From an uncultured Alphaproteobacteria bacterium (GTDB lineage Bacteria; Pseudomonadota; Alphaproteobacteria; Rhodobacterales; Rhodobacteraceae): a stretch of 64,000 nt of DNA. Positions within the stretch are counted from its first letter, which is position 1; every line of letters starts with the position of its first letter. A program made the position numbers and the translations under genes. The notes under the pieces are model-generated. The model saw only the letters and a list, made by a program, of their open reading frames with translations, had not been told where the DNA came from and did not search any database. Location of the stretch: NCBI GenBank assembly GCA_902537215.1, contig CACBAM010000003.1, forward strand, positions 124,001 through 188,000, in the 5' to 3' direction. This document shows, one piece after another, positions 1 through 7,773 of this stretch.

Positions 1-227
1 GTACCAGCTATCAAGAGGGTGGATAATCCAAAGCGACGACCAAAAATGCCAGCCATAAAATTTGTAATAACACCCATAAATTCGTAGAGTAGAAATATAT
101 AAGCGAGAGTAAAAGGAGAATAGCCTTTATCATGAAAATGCATTAGCACTAACATTCGTAAAGCACCATCGGTCAGCATCAAAAACCAATAAATAATCGA
201 TACATTTATAAATGGATTGAATATCAA
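1..227 (-). CDS. arsJ: ArsJ-type MFS efflux permease, N-terminal part (cut by window edge)
   Basis: Reverse-strand translation from about position 227 to the window edge reads as the start of a major-facilitator protein, with the strings TDGALRMLVLMHFHDKGYSP and LLYEFMGVITNFMAG, which I recognise as the conserved N-terminus of ArsJ. ArsJ exports 1-arseno-3-phosphoglycerate made by a partner GAPDH. That partner lies immediately upstream (240-1244) on the same strand, the classical gapdh-arsJ order. No ATG precedes the conserved part; a TTG at 225-227 (or CTG at 228-230) is the likely start. It is in the same frame as the GAPDH stop codon, only four codons later. The rest of the gene lies outside the window, so its integrity cannot be judged. 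Confidence 0.82.
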   Translation of the reverse strand, partial: MIFNPFINVSIIYWFLMLTDGALRMLVLMHFHDKGYSPFTLAYIFLLYEFMGVITNFMAGIFGRRFGLSTLLIAG

Positions 228-239
228 CAGGAGGAAAGC

Positions 240-1244
240 CTAGTCTCGGATTAATTTAGATAAGATGTCAACCATTCTACAGGCGTATCCCCATTCATTA
301 TCATACCAGGCATATATCTTAAGCTGGGTTTTATTTACGACCATAGTTGAAAGAGAGTCGATAATTGCTGAGTGGGGATTATTAACATAATCAGATGACA
401 CCAAGGGTTTTTCTTCATAAGATAAGATATCTCTCAAATAGGTATTTGAAGCTTCGTTAAAAAGTTGATTAATCTTATCAACTTCTACATTCTGTTTCAT
501 CTCAAAAACACAATCAGTCAATGATGCGTTCAAGAGAGGAACTCTTACAGCATGACCATTCAGCCTTCCTTTAAGCTCTGGATAAATTAATGAAATTGCC
601 CTAGCTGAGCCCGTGGTCGTGGGGATTAATGAGTTAATTCCGGATCTCGATCGCCTTAAATTATTTTTTGGAGCATCAACAATAGTTTGAGAGTTTGTAA
701 TGTTATGGATAGTTGTAATTGACCCATGCTTTATTCCAATATTTTCTTCGAGAACTTTTACAATAGGCGCGAGGCAATTAGTGGTACAGCTTGCGGCTGT
801 AAATATTTTATAAGCACTAGTGTCTATGGATTGATGATTTATTCCATAAACAATATTCTGGACATTGGATGATTCTATAGGGGCAGAAATTAATACGTAT
901 GATGCCTTTCTTTCGAAGTATGGCTCAAGTAATTTTTCTGATTTATTCACGCCAGTGCAATCTACTACCAGAAACTTTTCAGATTTAGGAAAACTAATAC
1001 TCTCTATAGACCCCTCTGTCATCACAGCTATAGAATGATCTTTGTAATTAAGACAACCATTTTCAAAACAAAGGTCATCACCCCAAGTCCCATGAACGGT
1101 GTCATATCTTAAAAAATACTCTTGGTCAGAAGCAGACCCTGCTTTCTCATTCACCATTAAAATATTTTTATGGAGGTTCTCATCGCATAGTCTTCTAAAG
1201 ACAAGCTTCCCAATTCTTCCTAACCCGTTAATAATTATTTTCAT
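240..1244 (-). CDS. Glyceraldehyde-3-phosphate dehydrogenase, arsenate-detoxification partner of ArsJ
   Basis: 334 residues, full length for the GAPDH family. The Rossmann glycine motif NGLGRIG is at residues 6-12, the catalytic cysteine is Cys153 in ASCTTNC, and a likely catalytic histidine is His180. Next to arsJ, this class of GAPDH joins arsenate to glyceraldehyde 3-phosphate to give unstable 1-arseno-3-phosphoglycerate, which ArsJ exports. A housekeeping glycolytic role cannot be excluded from sequence alone, but the arsJ neighbour and the Pho-box-like array 33 bp upstream favour arsenate tolerance when arsenate enters through derepressed phosphate uptake. A GAGG ribosome site lies seven bases before the ATG. 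Confidence 0.9.
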   Translation of the reverse strand: MKIIINGLGRIGKLVFRRLCDENLHKNILMVNEKAGSASDQEYFLRYDTVHGTWGDDLCFENGCLNYKDHSIAVMTEGSIESISFPKSEKFLVVDCTGVNKSEKLLEPYFERKASYVLISAPIESSNVQNIVYGINHQSIDTSAYKIFTAASCTTNCLAPIVKVLEENIGIKHGSITTIHNITNSQTIVDAPKNNLRRSRSGINSLIPTTTGSARAISLIYPELKGRLNGHAVRVPLLNASLTDCVFEMKQNVEVDKINQLFNEASNTYLRDILSYEEKPLVSSDYVNNPHSAIIDSLSTMVVNKTQLKIYAWYDNEWGYACRMVDILSKLIRD

Positions 1245-1276
1245 AATAGACCTCGGATAGACGTTACAAAAAAATT

Positions 1277-1294
1277 ATGACAAAAATATGTAAG
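1277..1294 (-). promoter_or_regulatory. Pho-box-like repeat upstream of the GAPDH-arsJ unit
   Basis: On the reverse strand the sequence reads CTTACAT-N4-TTGTCAT, two 7-bp half sites with the 11-bp period of PhoB sites (consensus CTGTCAT-N4-CTGTCAT). It ends 33 bp before the GAPDH ATG, which leaves room for a -10 element and a short leader. The half sites match the consensus at about 5/7 and 6/7. The assignment is inferred from pattern. Confidence 0.55.
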
Positions 1295-1347
1295 AAAATA
1301 CAATTAATTGTCTATAGTTGAGGATAGAAAAATCACGGATTAAAAAA

Positions 1348-2772
1348 ATGGAAAAGTTAAAAAAATTTTTTATTAATGGGACGTGGGTAAACCCAAGATC
1401 AGACGAAACAATGGCTGTGATAAGCCCATCGGATTTAAGACAAATCGGGACTGTGTCACTAGGAAATGAACAGGATGTCAATGATGCAGTTCAGTCGGCG
1501 AAAAAAGCATTTACAAGCTTTTCCAAAACGAAAAAGAAAGAAAGAATAGATCTCTTGAAGGATCTCAAGAGAATAACAGAGAGAAGGTTCGAAGATTTAG
1601 CCCAGGCCATGCGCGAAGAGATGGGTGCACCTATATCAATGGCACGATCTGCCCAAGCGGATGCAGCTGTAGGGCACTTGGAATCATTTATTGGTGCGCT
1701 GGCAGAGCTTAAGGAAAGAACACTTTTGGATAGTGGGGATATTCTTTTAAAAGAACCGGTAGGGATTTGTGGACTGATAACACCTTGGAACTGGCCTGTA
1801 AATCAAATCGCACTGAAGGTTATACCAGCTTTAGCAACTGGCTGTACCTGTATCTTGAAACCGTCAGAGTACACACCCTTATCTGCGATGGTTTATACCG
1901 AAATCATTGAGGAGGCCGGCTACCCAGCCGGTGTTTTTAATTTGGTTAACGGTGTCGGAGATACGGTGGGAAGGGTAATGTCAAAGCATCCAGAAATAGA
2001 TATGATGTCTTTCACTGGATCGACAAGAGCCGGAATCATGGTAACCAAAGATTCTTCTGAGACCATTAAAAGAGTTACTTTGGAACTTGGTGGAAAATCA
2101 CCTAACATTGTATTTTCGGATGCAAATCTAGAAAGGGATATAAAATATTCGATCAATGAGTGCATGTTCAATACGGGTCAATCTTGTGATGCACCGACGA
2201 GGCTACTAGTTGAACACTCTTGTTACGAAGAGGTTTTAAAAATAGCAAAGAAGTCAGCAGAAGAAATTTTAATCGGAGATCCAACTAAAGAGGGAGATCA
2301 CATAGGGCCCTTATTTGATAAAATACAATTCGATCGAGTTCAAAATATGATTGATTTGGGAATAAAAGAAGGAGCCTCCGTCTTAACGGGAGGTTTAGGT
2401 AAGCCTCACGGTTTAGAAAAGGGTTGGTTTGTTAAACCAACAATTTTTTATAATGTTAGAAATACTATGAGGATCGCTAGAGAAGAAATTTTCGGACCAG
2501 TTTTAGTTATAATACCATTCAAGAATGAGCAGGAAGCGATATCTATAGCAAATGACTCGCCCTATGGCTTAGCGGCCTATGTGCAAACGTCTGACATTAA
2601 AAAAGCAGAGCGTGTTAGTTCACAATTGAGAGTCGGGGCAGTTCACATAAATGGAGGTGGATACAATTATGGAACACCTTTTGGTGGATACAAACAATCC
2701 GGCAATGGCAGAGAGGGTGGTTTAATGGGTTTGGAGGATTATTTGGAAACTAAATCGTTACATGGGCTTTGA
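1348..2772 (+). CDS. NAD(P)-dependent aldehyde dehydrogenase
   Basis: 474 residues from the ATG at 1348; an upstream TTG at 1318 is in frame but lacks a ribosome site and would add residues before the normal family start. ALDH signatures are present: oxyanion Asn148 in TPWNWP, NAD-binding SFTGSTRAG, general base Glu246 in LELGGK, and nucleophile Cys280 in NTGQSC. It oxidises an aldehyde to an acid in the cytoplasm. The substrate cannot be read from sequence. Its position beside phosphonate and arsenate genes allows phosphonoacetaldehyde dehydrogenase (PhnY-like) as a guess, but generic or betaine aldehyde activity is equally possible. The gene is divergent from GAPDH and its 3' end overlaps the convergent permease gene by 15 bp. 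Confidence 0.9.
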   Translation: MEKLKKFFINGTWVNPRSDETMAVISPSDLRQIGTVSLGNEQDVNDAVQSAKKAFTSFSKTKKKERIDLLKDLKRITERRFEDLAQAMREEMGAPISMARSAQADAAVGHLESFIGALAELKERTLLDSGDILLKEPVGICGLITPWNWPVNQIALKVIPALATGCTCILKPSEYTPLSAMVYTEIIEEAGYPAGVFNLVNGVGDTVGRVMSKHPEIDMMSFTGSTRAGIMVTKDSSETIKRVTLELGGKSPNIVFSDANLERDIKYSINECMFNTGQSCDAPTRLLVEHSCYEEVLKIAKKSAEEILIGDPTKEGDHIGPLFDKIQFDRVQNMIDLGIKEGASVLTGGLGKPHGLEKGWFVKPTIFYNVRNTMRIAREEIFGPVLVIIPFKNEQEAISIANDSPYGLAAYVQTSDIKKAERVSSQLRVGAVHINGGGYNYGTPFGGYKQSGNGREGGLMGLEDYLETKSLHGL

Positions 2773-3684
2773 TATGTATTTTGTCGACTTGCTAAATAGT
2801 ATCTCAATAAAGCCGGCTATAACAATTGCAAGTGCTCCAAGCCATTGAATTAAAGTCATTCTTTCCTCTGGAAGTAAAATACTAGCCGTAACAACAGCAA
2901 CTATGATCTCTGACATAAGGAGAATAGCTACGCGTCCAGGAAACAAAGTCTGTGAGACTTTAAAGACAACCATAAAGCTTGGCATAAATATAATTGTAGA
3001 CCATAGAAAAACATAAGGGAAAAAATCAATTACAGTCTTTTTTGGTATTTCAGTCTGGCCGACGAAAAAAAATACCAATGCTAATGCGCCTGCACTGGTG
3101 AATGCATAAACGAAGAACGTTAGAGGAAATATTTTTATTCTTGGCGAGCGCTTCAACAATCCCGATCCAATAGCAAAAAGAAGGCCTGATAAAAAACCGA
3201 AAAAGTCACCTATCTTCAATGTAAAATTTGAAGTATCTTTATTTGATAGAAGCAAAAAAATCCCGAACAAAGCAAAAATAATTGCAATTGTCCGTCTGAC
3301 GGTAAATCTCTCCGATAAAAAAATCGTGCCGAAAATAGTTCCCCAGATCGGGCTAAGATAAAACAAGAGGGTTGCCCTGACAACGGTAGTCTCTAAAATC
3401 GCGCCTGCGTAAAGCGTGAAAGCAAGTCCTATAGTAAGACCAGATAATAGAGTGGACCAATCTGTAAATTTAAATTGATTGATCTTGAAAAGTGCCATTG
3501 GGAATAGAACTAGAAGTGGGCAAGCATTTATAAAAAAGATACTCCAATAGCTATCCAATCCTGCCAATGACAGTTCCCTTATTGGTATCCAATAAAGACC
3601 CCATAAGCCTCCGCTAATTAAAAGCGCTAAGCTTAAAGATGTATCTGAGTATTTTGGCTCTACAGTGATTCTTTCAAGTATCAT
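2758..3684 (-). CDS. EamA/DMT-family inner-membrane transporter
   Basis: 308 residues with about ten hydrophobic segments arranged as two halves of five, the layout of drug/metabolite transporters (two EamA domains). The N-terminal half has the small-residue string LLISGGLWGLYWIPIRELS. The substrate is unknown; family members move amino acids, nucleosides or other small metabolites. It is divergent from the iron alcohol dehydrogenase (gap about 106 bp) and its 3' end overlaps the aldehyde dehydrogenase by 15 bp, so the two transcripts converge. Confidence 0.8.
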   Translation of the reverse strand: MILERITVEPKYSDTSLSLALLISGGLWGLYWIPIRELSLAGLDSYWSIFFINACPLLVLFPMALFKINQFKFTDWSTLLSGLTIGLAFTLYAGAILETTVVRATLLFYLSPIWGTIFGTIFLSERFTVRRTIAIIFALFGIFLLLSNKDTSNFTLKIGDFFGFLSGLLFAIGSGLLKRSPRIKIFPLTFFVYAFTSAGALALVFFFVGQTEIPKKTVIDFFPYVFLWSTIIFMPSFMVVFKVSQTLFPGRVAILLMSEIIVAVVTASILLPEERMTLIQWLGALAIVIAGFIEILFSKSTKYISKPM

Positions 3685-3790
3685 TAACAGCTTCTCAATG
3701 TTTTAGTGTTCCACAACCACTTAAAAGTTTTTTACAAACCTTTCCTAAAACAATCTATTCTGTAAAAAGAAAACAGTAAATTGAGAAAAA

Positions 3791-4966
3791 ATGTTTATAG
3801 AGGATGAAAAAATTTTAACACCACAGGATTGGGTATTCCCAATACCAATAGCTTATGGACCTGGACGCATTTGGGAGGTAGGTGATTATTGCACAAAATA
3901 TGGTATTTCAAATCCTTTAATTGTCACTGATAAAGGAAGCAAAAACCTATCATTTATAGATATTTTAAAAAAGGCTTTGAAAAAGAAAAATGTTTCTTTT
4001 GGTTTTTACAGCGGTATAGCGCCTAACCCAAATGATAAAGATTTAGAAATGGGGTGCGACCAGTTCTCAAAAGACAAACATGATGGGATAATAGCAATTG
4101 GTGGAGGCAGCGCATTGGATGGAGGTAAAGCCATTGGCTTGACTGTTAATAGTGGTAAAGATCTCTGGAGATTTGACTACGAGAAAAATCCTCCCAAAAT
4201 AGACAATAATAGTGTGTTCCCAAAGCTTATTACCATTCCGACAACAGCGGGTACTGGAGCGGAAACCGAAAGTACCGCGATGGTAACGCATTCAAAAAAA
4301 CTAATGAAGTTCTGTGTTTGGCATCCGATGTACAAGCCCTGCCAAACAATATTAGACCCAATGGTAACACTGGATCTCCCTTTTAATTTAACCGCATGGA
4401 CTGGATTGGATGCTCTTACGCATGCAATTGAAGCGTATTTGGTTCCTGACTTTAACCCTATCTATGATGCAATGGCATTGGAATCGTTACACCTCATATG
4501 GAAATATTTGCCAAGAGCATGTGATAATCTTAATGACTTGAACGCAAGATCGGGAATGCTTATAGGGTCATGTATGGCCGGTGTGTCATTTTTAAAGGGT
4601 CTGGGGTTGGTTCATGCAATATCTCACATGATTGGCGCGGAGTTTAACACTCATCACGGCTTGACCAATGCTATTATTTTGCCAACGGTCTTAGATTTTA
4701 ACTTGGTGAATATGGGTGAAAAGACAAATAGAATAACCAAATCACTTGGTTTAAAGGAAGATACCCAGCATCATTTAATTTCATGTATTAAACAATTATT
4801 AACACAATTAGAAATCCCGGAGTCACTCTCAGAAATTGGAGTCCCTGATAGCTGTGCCAAAAGGATTGCAAAAAAAGCTATGTTTGACACAGCTACGTCA
4901 ACAAATCCGGTTAAGGTGATCGTTACCGACATTGAAAAATTAATAAACGCGTCAATTATTAGTTAA
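3791..4966 (+). CDS. Iron-containing (group III) alcohol dehydrogenase
   Basis: 391 residues, usual length for the family. The NAD-binding GGGSALDGGKAIG string lies about residues 104-116. The metal-binding histidines are in the C-terminal half, within GLDALTHAIEAYLVP and HMIGAEFNTHHGLTNA. It reduces or oxidises an unidentified alcohol/aldehyde pair. With the nearby aldehyde dehydrogenase it could form an alcohol-aldehyde-acid route, and some family members act on phosphonoacetaldehyde, but this is inference. An imperfect inverted repeat CTGT-N9-ACAG at 3760-3776, just before the ATG, may be an operator. The phnC promoter array begins 19 bp after the stop, so phosphonate import is probably transcribed independently. 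Confidence 0.88.
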   Translation: MFIEDEKILTPQDWVFPIPIAYGPGRIWEVGDYCTKYGISNPLIVTDKGSKNLSFIDILKKALKKKNVSFGFYSGIAPNPNDKDLEMGCDQFSKDKHDGIIAIGGGSALDGGKAIGLTVNSGKDLWRFDYEKNPPKIDNNSVFPKLITIPTTAGTGAETESTAMVTHSKKLMKFCVWHPMYKPCQTILDPMVTLDLPFNLTAWTGLDALTHAIEAYLVPDFNPIYDAMALESLHLIWKYLPRACDNLNDLNARSGMLIGSCMAGVSFLKGLGLVHAISHMIGAEFNTHHGLTNAIILPTVLDFNLVNMGEKTNRITKSLGLKEDTQHHLISCIKQLLTQLEIPESLSEIGVPDSCAKRIAKKAMFDTATSTNPVKVIVTDIEKLINASIIS

Positions 4967-4984
4967 AGAATTCATATTTTTAAC

Positions 4985-5024
4985 CTGTTATTTTTCTTTC
5001 ACAAATGTGAAATCATTCTGTCAC
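4985..5024 (+). promoter_or_regulatory. Four-repeat Pho-box array of the phnCDE1 operon
   Basis: The half sites CTGTTAT, CTTTCAC, GTGAAAT and CTGTCAC start at 4985, 4996, 5007 and 5018, an exact 11-bp period. The first, second and fourth fit the PhoB half-site consensus well. A -10-like TATACA at 5035-5040 begins ten bp after the array, as in classical PhoB promoters, placing transcription start near 5047. This spacing decides the phnC start: the in-frame ATG at 5007 lies inside the array and would not be transcribed. Confidence 0.75.
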
Positions 5025-5060
5025 TTTGCTGATCTATACATGTGTTCAGAAAGTGAAATC

Positions 5061-5867
5061 ATGCATCTACAAGTATCAAAACTTAAAAAAGAATTTGGTT
5101 CGACAGTCGCAATAGATAGTGTTTCTTTTGAATCTACTAAAAATGAGTTCATAGGTATCATCGGTCGTTCTGGCGCAGGAAAGTCAACGCTCCTCCGGGT
5201 TTTAAATAGACTGACTACTGAAACTGAAGGGAAAGTGTTTGCCGGGAGCATAAATATTCTGGAGCTCAAGGGTTCAGAGAAAAGGCAATGGCAATCTCAA
5301 TGCGCAATGATTTTCCAGCAATTTAATTTAGTGCCTCGCTTGGACGTGATCACAAACGTCATATTGGGTCGCTTGTTCTACCAGTCTACCTTGCGGTCAA
5401 CACTCAGATTTTTTACAAAAGAAGAGCGTTCGGATGCCCTTGATTTGATGAATCGTTTCGGTGTCGCTCCTACAGCTTTGCAAAGAGCAGAAACTTTATC
5501 TGGAGGTCAGCAACAGAGGGTAGCGATCTGTAGAGCGATGATGCAAAATCCAAAAATAATTTTAGCAGATGAGCCAATTGCATCCTTGGATCCATTAAAC
5601 GCACGGCTAGTGATGGAAGCACTGCAATCAATTAATTCGAACGAAAAAATCAAAGTGATATGTAATTTGCACACTTTAGATACAGCAAGAACATATTGCG
5701 ACAGGATTATTGGAATGCGGTCTGGAGAGATAGTATTTGACGGCAAGCCGAGTGAATTGAGCGATGCGAAAGCGAGAGAAATTTACGGTGTTGAGACTGA
5801 CGAGGCATTCGAAGCGTCAATAACCTCAACGTCCTTAAATAAACCCCACATAGGGATTGCAAGTTAA
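5061..5867 (+). CDS. phnC: Phosphonate ABC importer ATPase PhnC
   Basis: 268 residues from the ATG at 5061, chosen because the upstream ATG at 5007 lies inside the Pho-box array and because PhnC proteins begin just before the beta strand of the nucleotide-binding fold. Walker A GRSGAGKST is about residues 35-43, signature LSGGQQQR at 146-153, and Walker B ILADEP at 167-172. It powers import of phosphonates, and possibly phosphate esters or phosphite, through PhnE1/PhnE2 with binding protein PhnD. First gene of a PhoB-type operon, 22 bp before phnD. Confidence 0.93.
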   Translation: MHLQVSKLKKEFGSTVAIDSVSFESTKNEFIGIIGRSGAGKSTLLRVLNRLTTETEGKVFAGSINILELKGSEKRQWQSQCAMIFQQFNLVPRLDVITNVILGRLFYQSTLRSTLRFFTKEERSDALDLMNRFGVAPTALQRAETLSGGQQQRVAICRAMMQNPKIILADEPIASLDPLNARLVMEALQSINSNEKIKVICNLHTLDTARTYCDRIIGMRSGEIVFDGKPSELSDAKAREIYGVETDEAFEASITSTSLNKPHIGIAS

Positions 5868-5889
5868 TTTTTAAAATGAGGAGTTCAAG

Positions 5890-6843
5890 ATGTTAAAGAA
5901 GTTTATTTTAGTATCTACTTTGTTGCTATTTTTTGGAGCAACCTATGCTGAGCCTAATCCAAACTATAAGGGTCCAACATACGATCTAAGTAAAATACAA
6001 CCAGAGTTTAGAATTGGTTTTTTAGGGGATGAAGCCGCACAAGATATAATTGCAAGGAACCAGTGCTTGCCACCGTACTTTGAAGCTGCGTATGGAGTTC
6101 CAGCAAAAATGTTTACGTTTACTGACTACGCCGGAACGATGGAGTCAATGCTAGGTGGTAATATAGATTATGCATGGTTTGGTGCATCAGGCTATGCTGG
6201 AATGTACTTAGCAGATCCTGACGCAGCCGTCCCAGTGTTGACAAGAATGCAACCAACTGGAGATACAGGCTATTATTCAATAATGGTAACCTTAAAGGAT
6301 TCAGGGATAAACAATCTTGATGATATGAAAGGTAAAGTGCTAGGCTTCGCAGATCCGAATTCAACTTCAGGATATTTAATCCCATCAGTGGAATTACCTG
6401 ACATTTACAATATAAATATGGATGAGTATTTTAAAGATACTCCATTCATGGGAGGGCACGAAAATGGAGTGCTCGGCGTACTGAACGGTGACGTGGATGC
6501 CGCAGTAACTTGGGTGTCTGGCGTCGGTGAATGGGACGAGGGCTACTCTTCAGGTAACTTAAGAAGAATGGTTGAAAAAGGTCTTCTTAATATGGACGAT
6601 ATAAAGCAAATATGGTCATCAAAGCTTATCCCGAACGGTCCAATGGTTATGCGAAAAGCTATACCAAAAGAAGCAAGAGACGTAATGGTTGGCATGAAGC
6701 AGTGGATTCACGAAAACGACCCGAAGTGTAGCGAAAATATTGCAAACGGTATAGTAAGAGCGTGGGTTCCTGTTGATCACTCCTTTTATGAGGTGGTTGT
6801 GAAGGCCAGAAAGGCTAAGCTCGAAGCTAAGAAGAAAAACTAA
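5890..6843 (+). CDS. phnD: Periplasmic phosphonate-binding protein PhnD
   Basis: 317 residues with a Sec signal peptide (basic MLKK, hydrophobic core, cleavage likely after about residue 20 at TYA-E). The body matches PhnD-type binding proteins, with typical strings such as FGASGYAGMYL and FADPNSTSGYLIPSVEL where the phosphonate head group is bound. It differs clearly from the second PhnD at 27333, so the two importers probably have different ligands. A strong hairpin follows the stop codon and may raise the level of this mRNA segment over the permease genes. GAGGAG lies just upstream of the ATG. Confidence 0.93.
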   Translation: MLKKFILVSTLLLFFGATYAEPNPNYKGPTYDLSKIQPEFRIGFLGDEAAQDIIARNQCLPPYFEAAYGVPAKMFTFTDYAGTMESMLGGNIDYAWFGASGYAGMYLADPDAAVPVLTRMQPTGDTGYYSIMVTLKDSGINNLDDMKGKVLGFADPNSTSGYLIPSVELPDIYNINMDEYFKDTPFMGGHENGVLGVLNGDVDAAVTWVSGVGEWDEGYSSGNLRRMVEKGLLNMDDIKQIWSSKLIPNGPMVMRKAIPKEARDVMVGMKQWIHENDPKCSENIANGIVRAWVPVDHSFYEVVVKARKAKLEAKKKN

Positions 6844-6866
6844 GTACTGTATAGTAATGATTTTTT

Positions 6867-6893
6867 AATGTGCCTCTAAAAAAGGGGCACATT
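6867..6893 (+). terminator. Intercistronic hairpin after phnD
   Basis: A perfect-register inverted repeat: AATGTGCCTC pairs with GGGGCACATT (one G-U pair) around a 7-nt A-rich loop. No long T run follows, so it is more likely an mRNA-stabilising or partial-attenuation structure between phnD and phnE1 than a full terminator. Binding-protein genes of ABC operons often carry such a structure. Confidence 0.7.
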
Positions 6894-6918
6894 ACTCCTT
6901 TTAAAAAAGAATTATTTT

Positions 6919-7773
6919 ATGTCACAAAACGCAATAACAATCGAAAGTCTTGAAGAAAATCTAAAAGTTTTAGCAAGACAAAGAGCGATTTATTCGGTCC
7001 TCTTTATCGGTGCTATAATTTTTATAGTTGTGAGTGGTGTTGGTGTTGCCAATCAATATAATGCTGGAAGTTTTACAAGAGGAGTCGAGAATTTTTTTGA
7101 CTACCCGGCGGATCTTTTCAGTGATGCCTTTGAGGCTGGTTGGGGATGGTTTGGTATAGTCTTAAGTTTTATCCCTGCTTTATTCGAGACTTTTTCCGCT
7201 GCAGTGTTTTCTACCGTAGTTGGTGCTTCGATCGCATTAATCCTATGTCCCTTGGCCACCATTAACCTTTCGCCAAATCAGGTTACCGTACAGATCGTAA
7301 GAAGGACCTTTGATATTCTCAGATCTTTTCCAGAGTTAGTTTTTGCGTTAATATTATTATATCTCATGGGAAAATCGATCGTTCCCGCCATTATAGCGGT
7401 AACTCTTCATACAATTGGAGCGATGGGTAAACTTTTTTCGGAAGCTATAGAAAATATTGATATGAAACCAGTAGATGGTCTCAAATCAGTGGGAGCTCGC
7501 TGGTACCAGATTATTTGCTTTGCTGTTTATCCTCAGGTATTACCGTTGGTTCTCTCCTACTCTCTTTTAAGATTGGAGATAAATGTCAGGGCCTCTACTA
7601 TTTTAGGTTTTGTAGGAGCTGGGGGAATAGGAGCATATTTAACAGCATCACTTCAATGGAGATATGGAGATGAAGTATTAGCAATTATGTTTCTACTAGT
7701 GGCAACAATAACTGCTTTAGATTATTTTTCATCATATGTTCGACATAAGCTTATCGGGAAGATTTCAGCATGA
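6919..7773 (+). CDS. phnE: Phosphonate ABC importer permease PhnE1
   Basis: 284 residues with one N-terminal transmembrane helix (about residues 25-43) and a five- to six-helix binding-protein-dependent permease domain. The EAA-like coupling loop is visible as EAIENIDMKPVDGLKSVGA. It forms the membrane channel with PhnE2. The stop overlaps the PhnE2 start by four bases (ATGA), showing translational coupling. The start follows the post-phnD hairpin by 25 bp. Confidence 0.92.
   Translation: MSQNAITIESLEENLKVLARQRAIYSVLFIGAIIFIVVSGVGVANQYNAGSFTRGVENFFDYPADLFSDAFEAGWGWFGIVLSFIPALFETFSAAVFSTVVGASIALILCPLATINLSPNQVTVQIVRRTFDILRSFPELVFALILLYLMGKSIVPAIIAVTLHTIGAMGKLFSEAIENIDMKPVDGLKSVGARWYQIICFAVYPQVLPLVLSYSLLRLEINVRASTILGFVGAGGIGAYLTASLQWRYGDEVLAIMFLLVATITALDYFSSYVRHKLIGKISA

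Noticed and set aside
3720-3737. TTGTAAA-N4-TTTTAAG repeat upstream of the EamA gene (minus strand)
   Set aside because: Second half site matches the PhoB consensus too poorly; AT-rich background can explain it.
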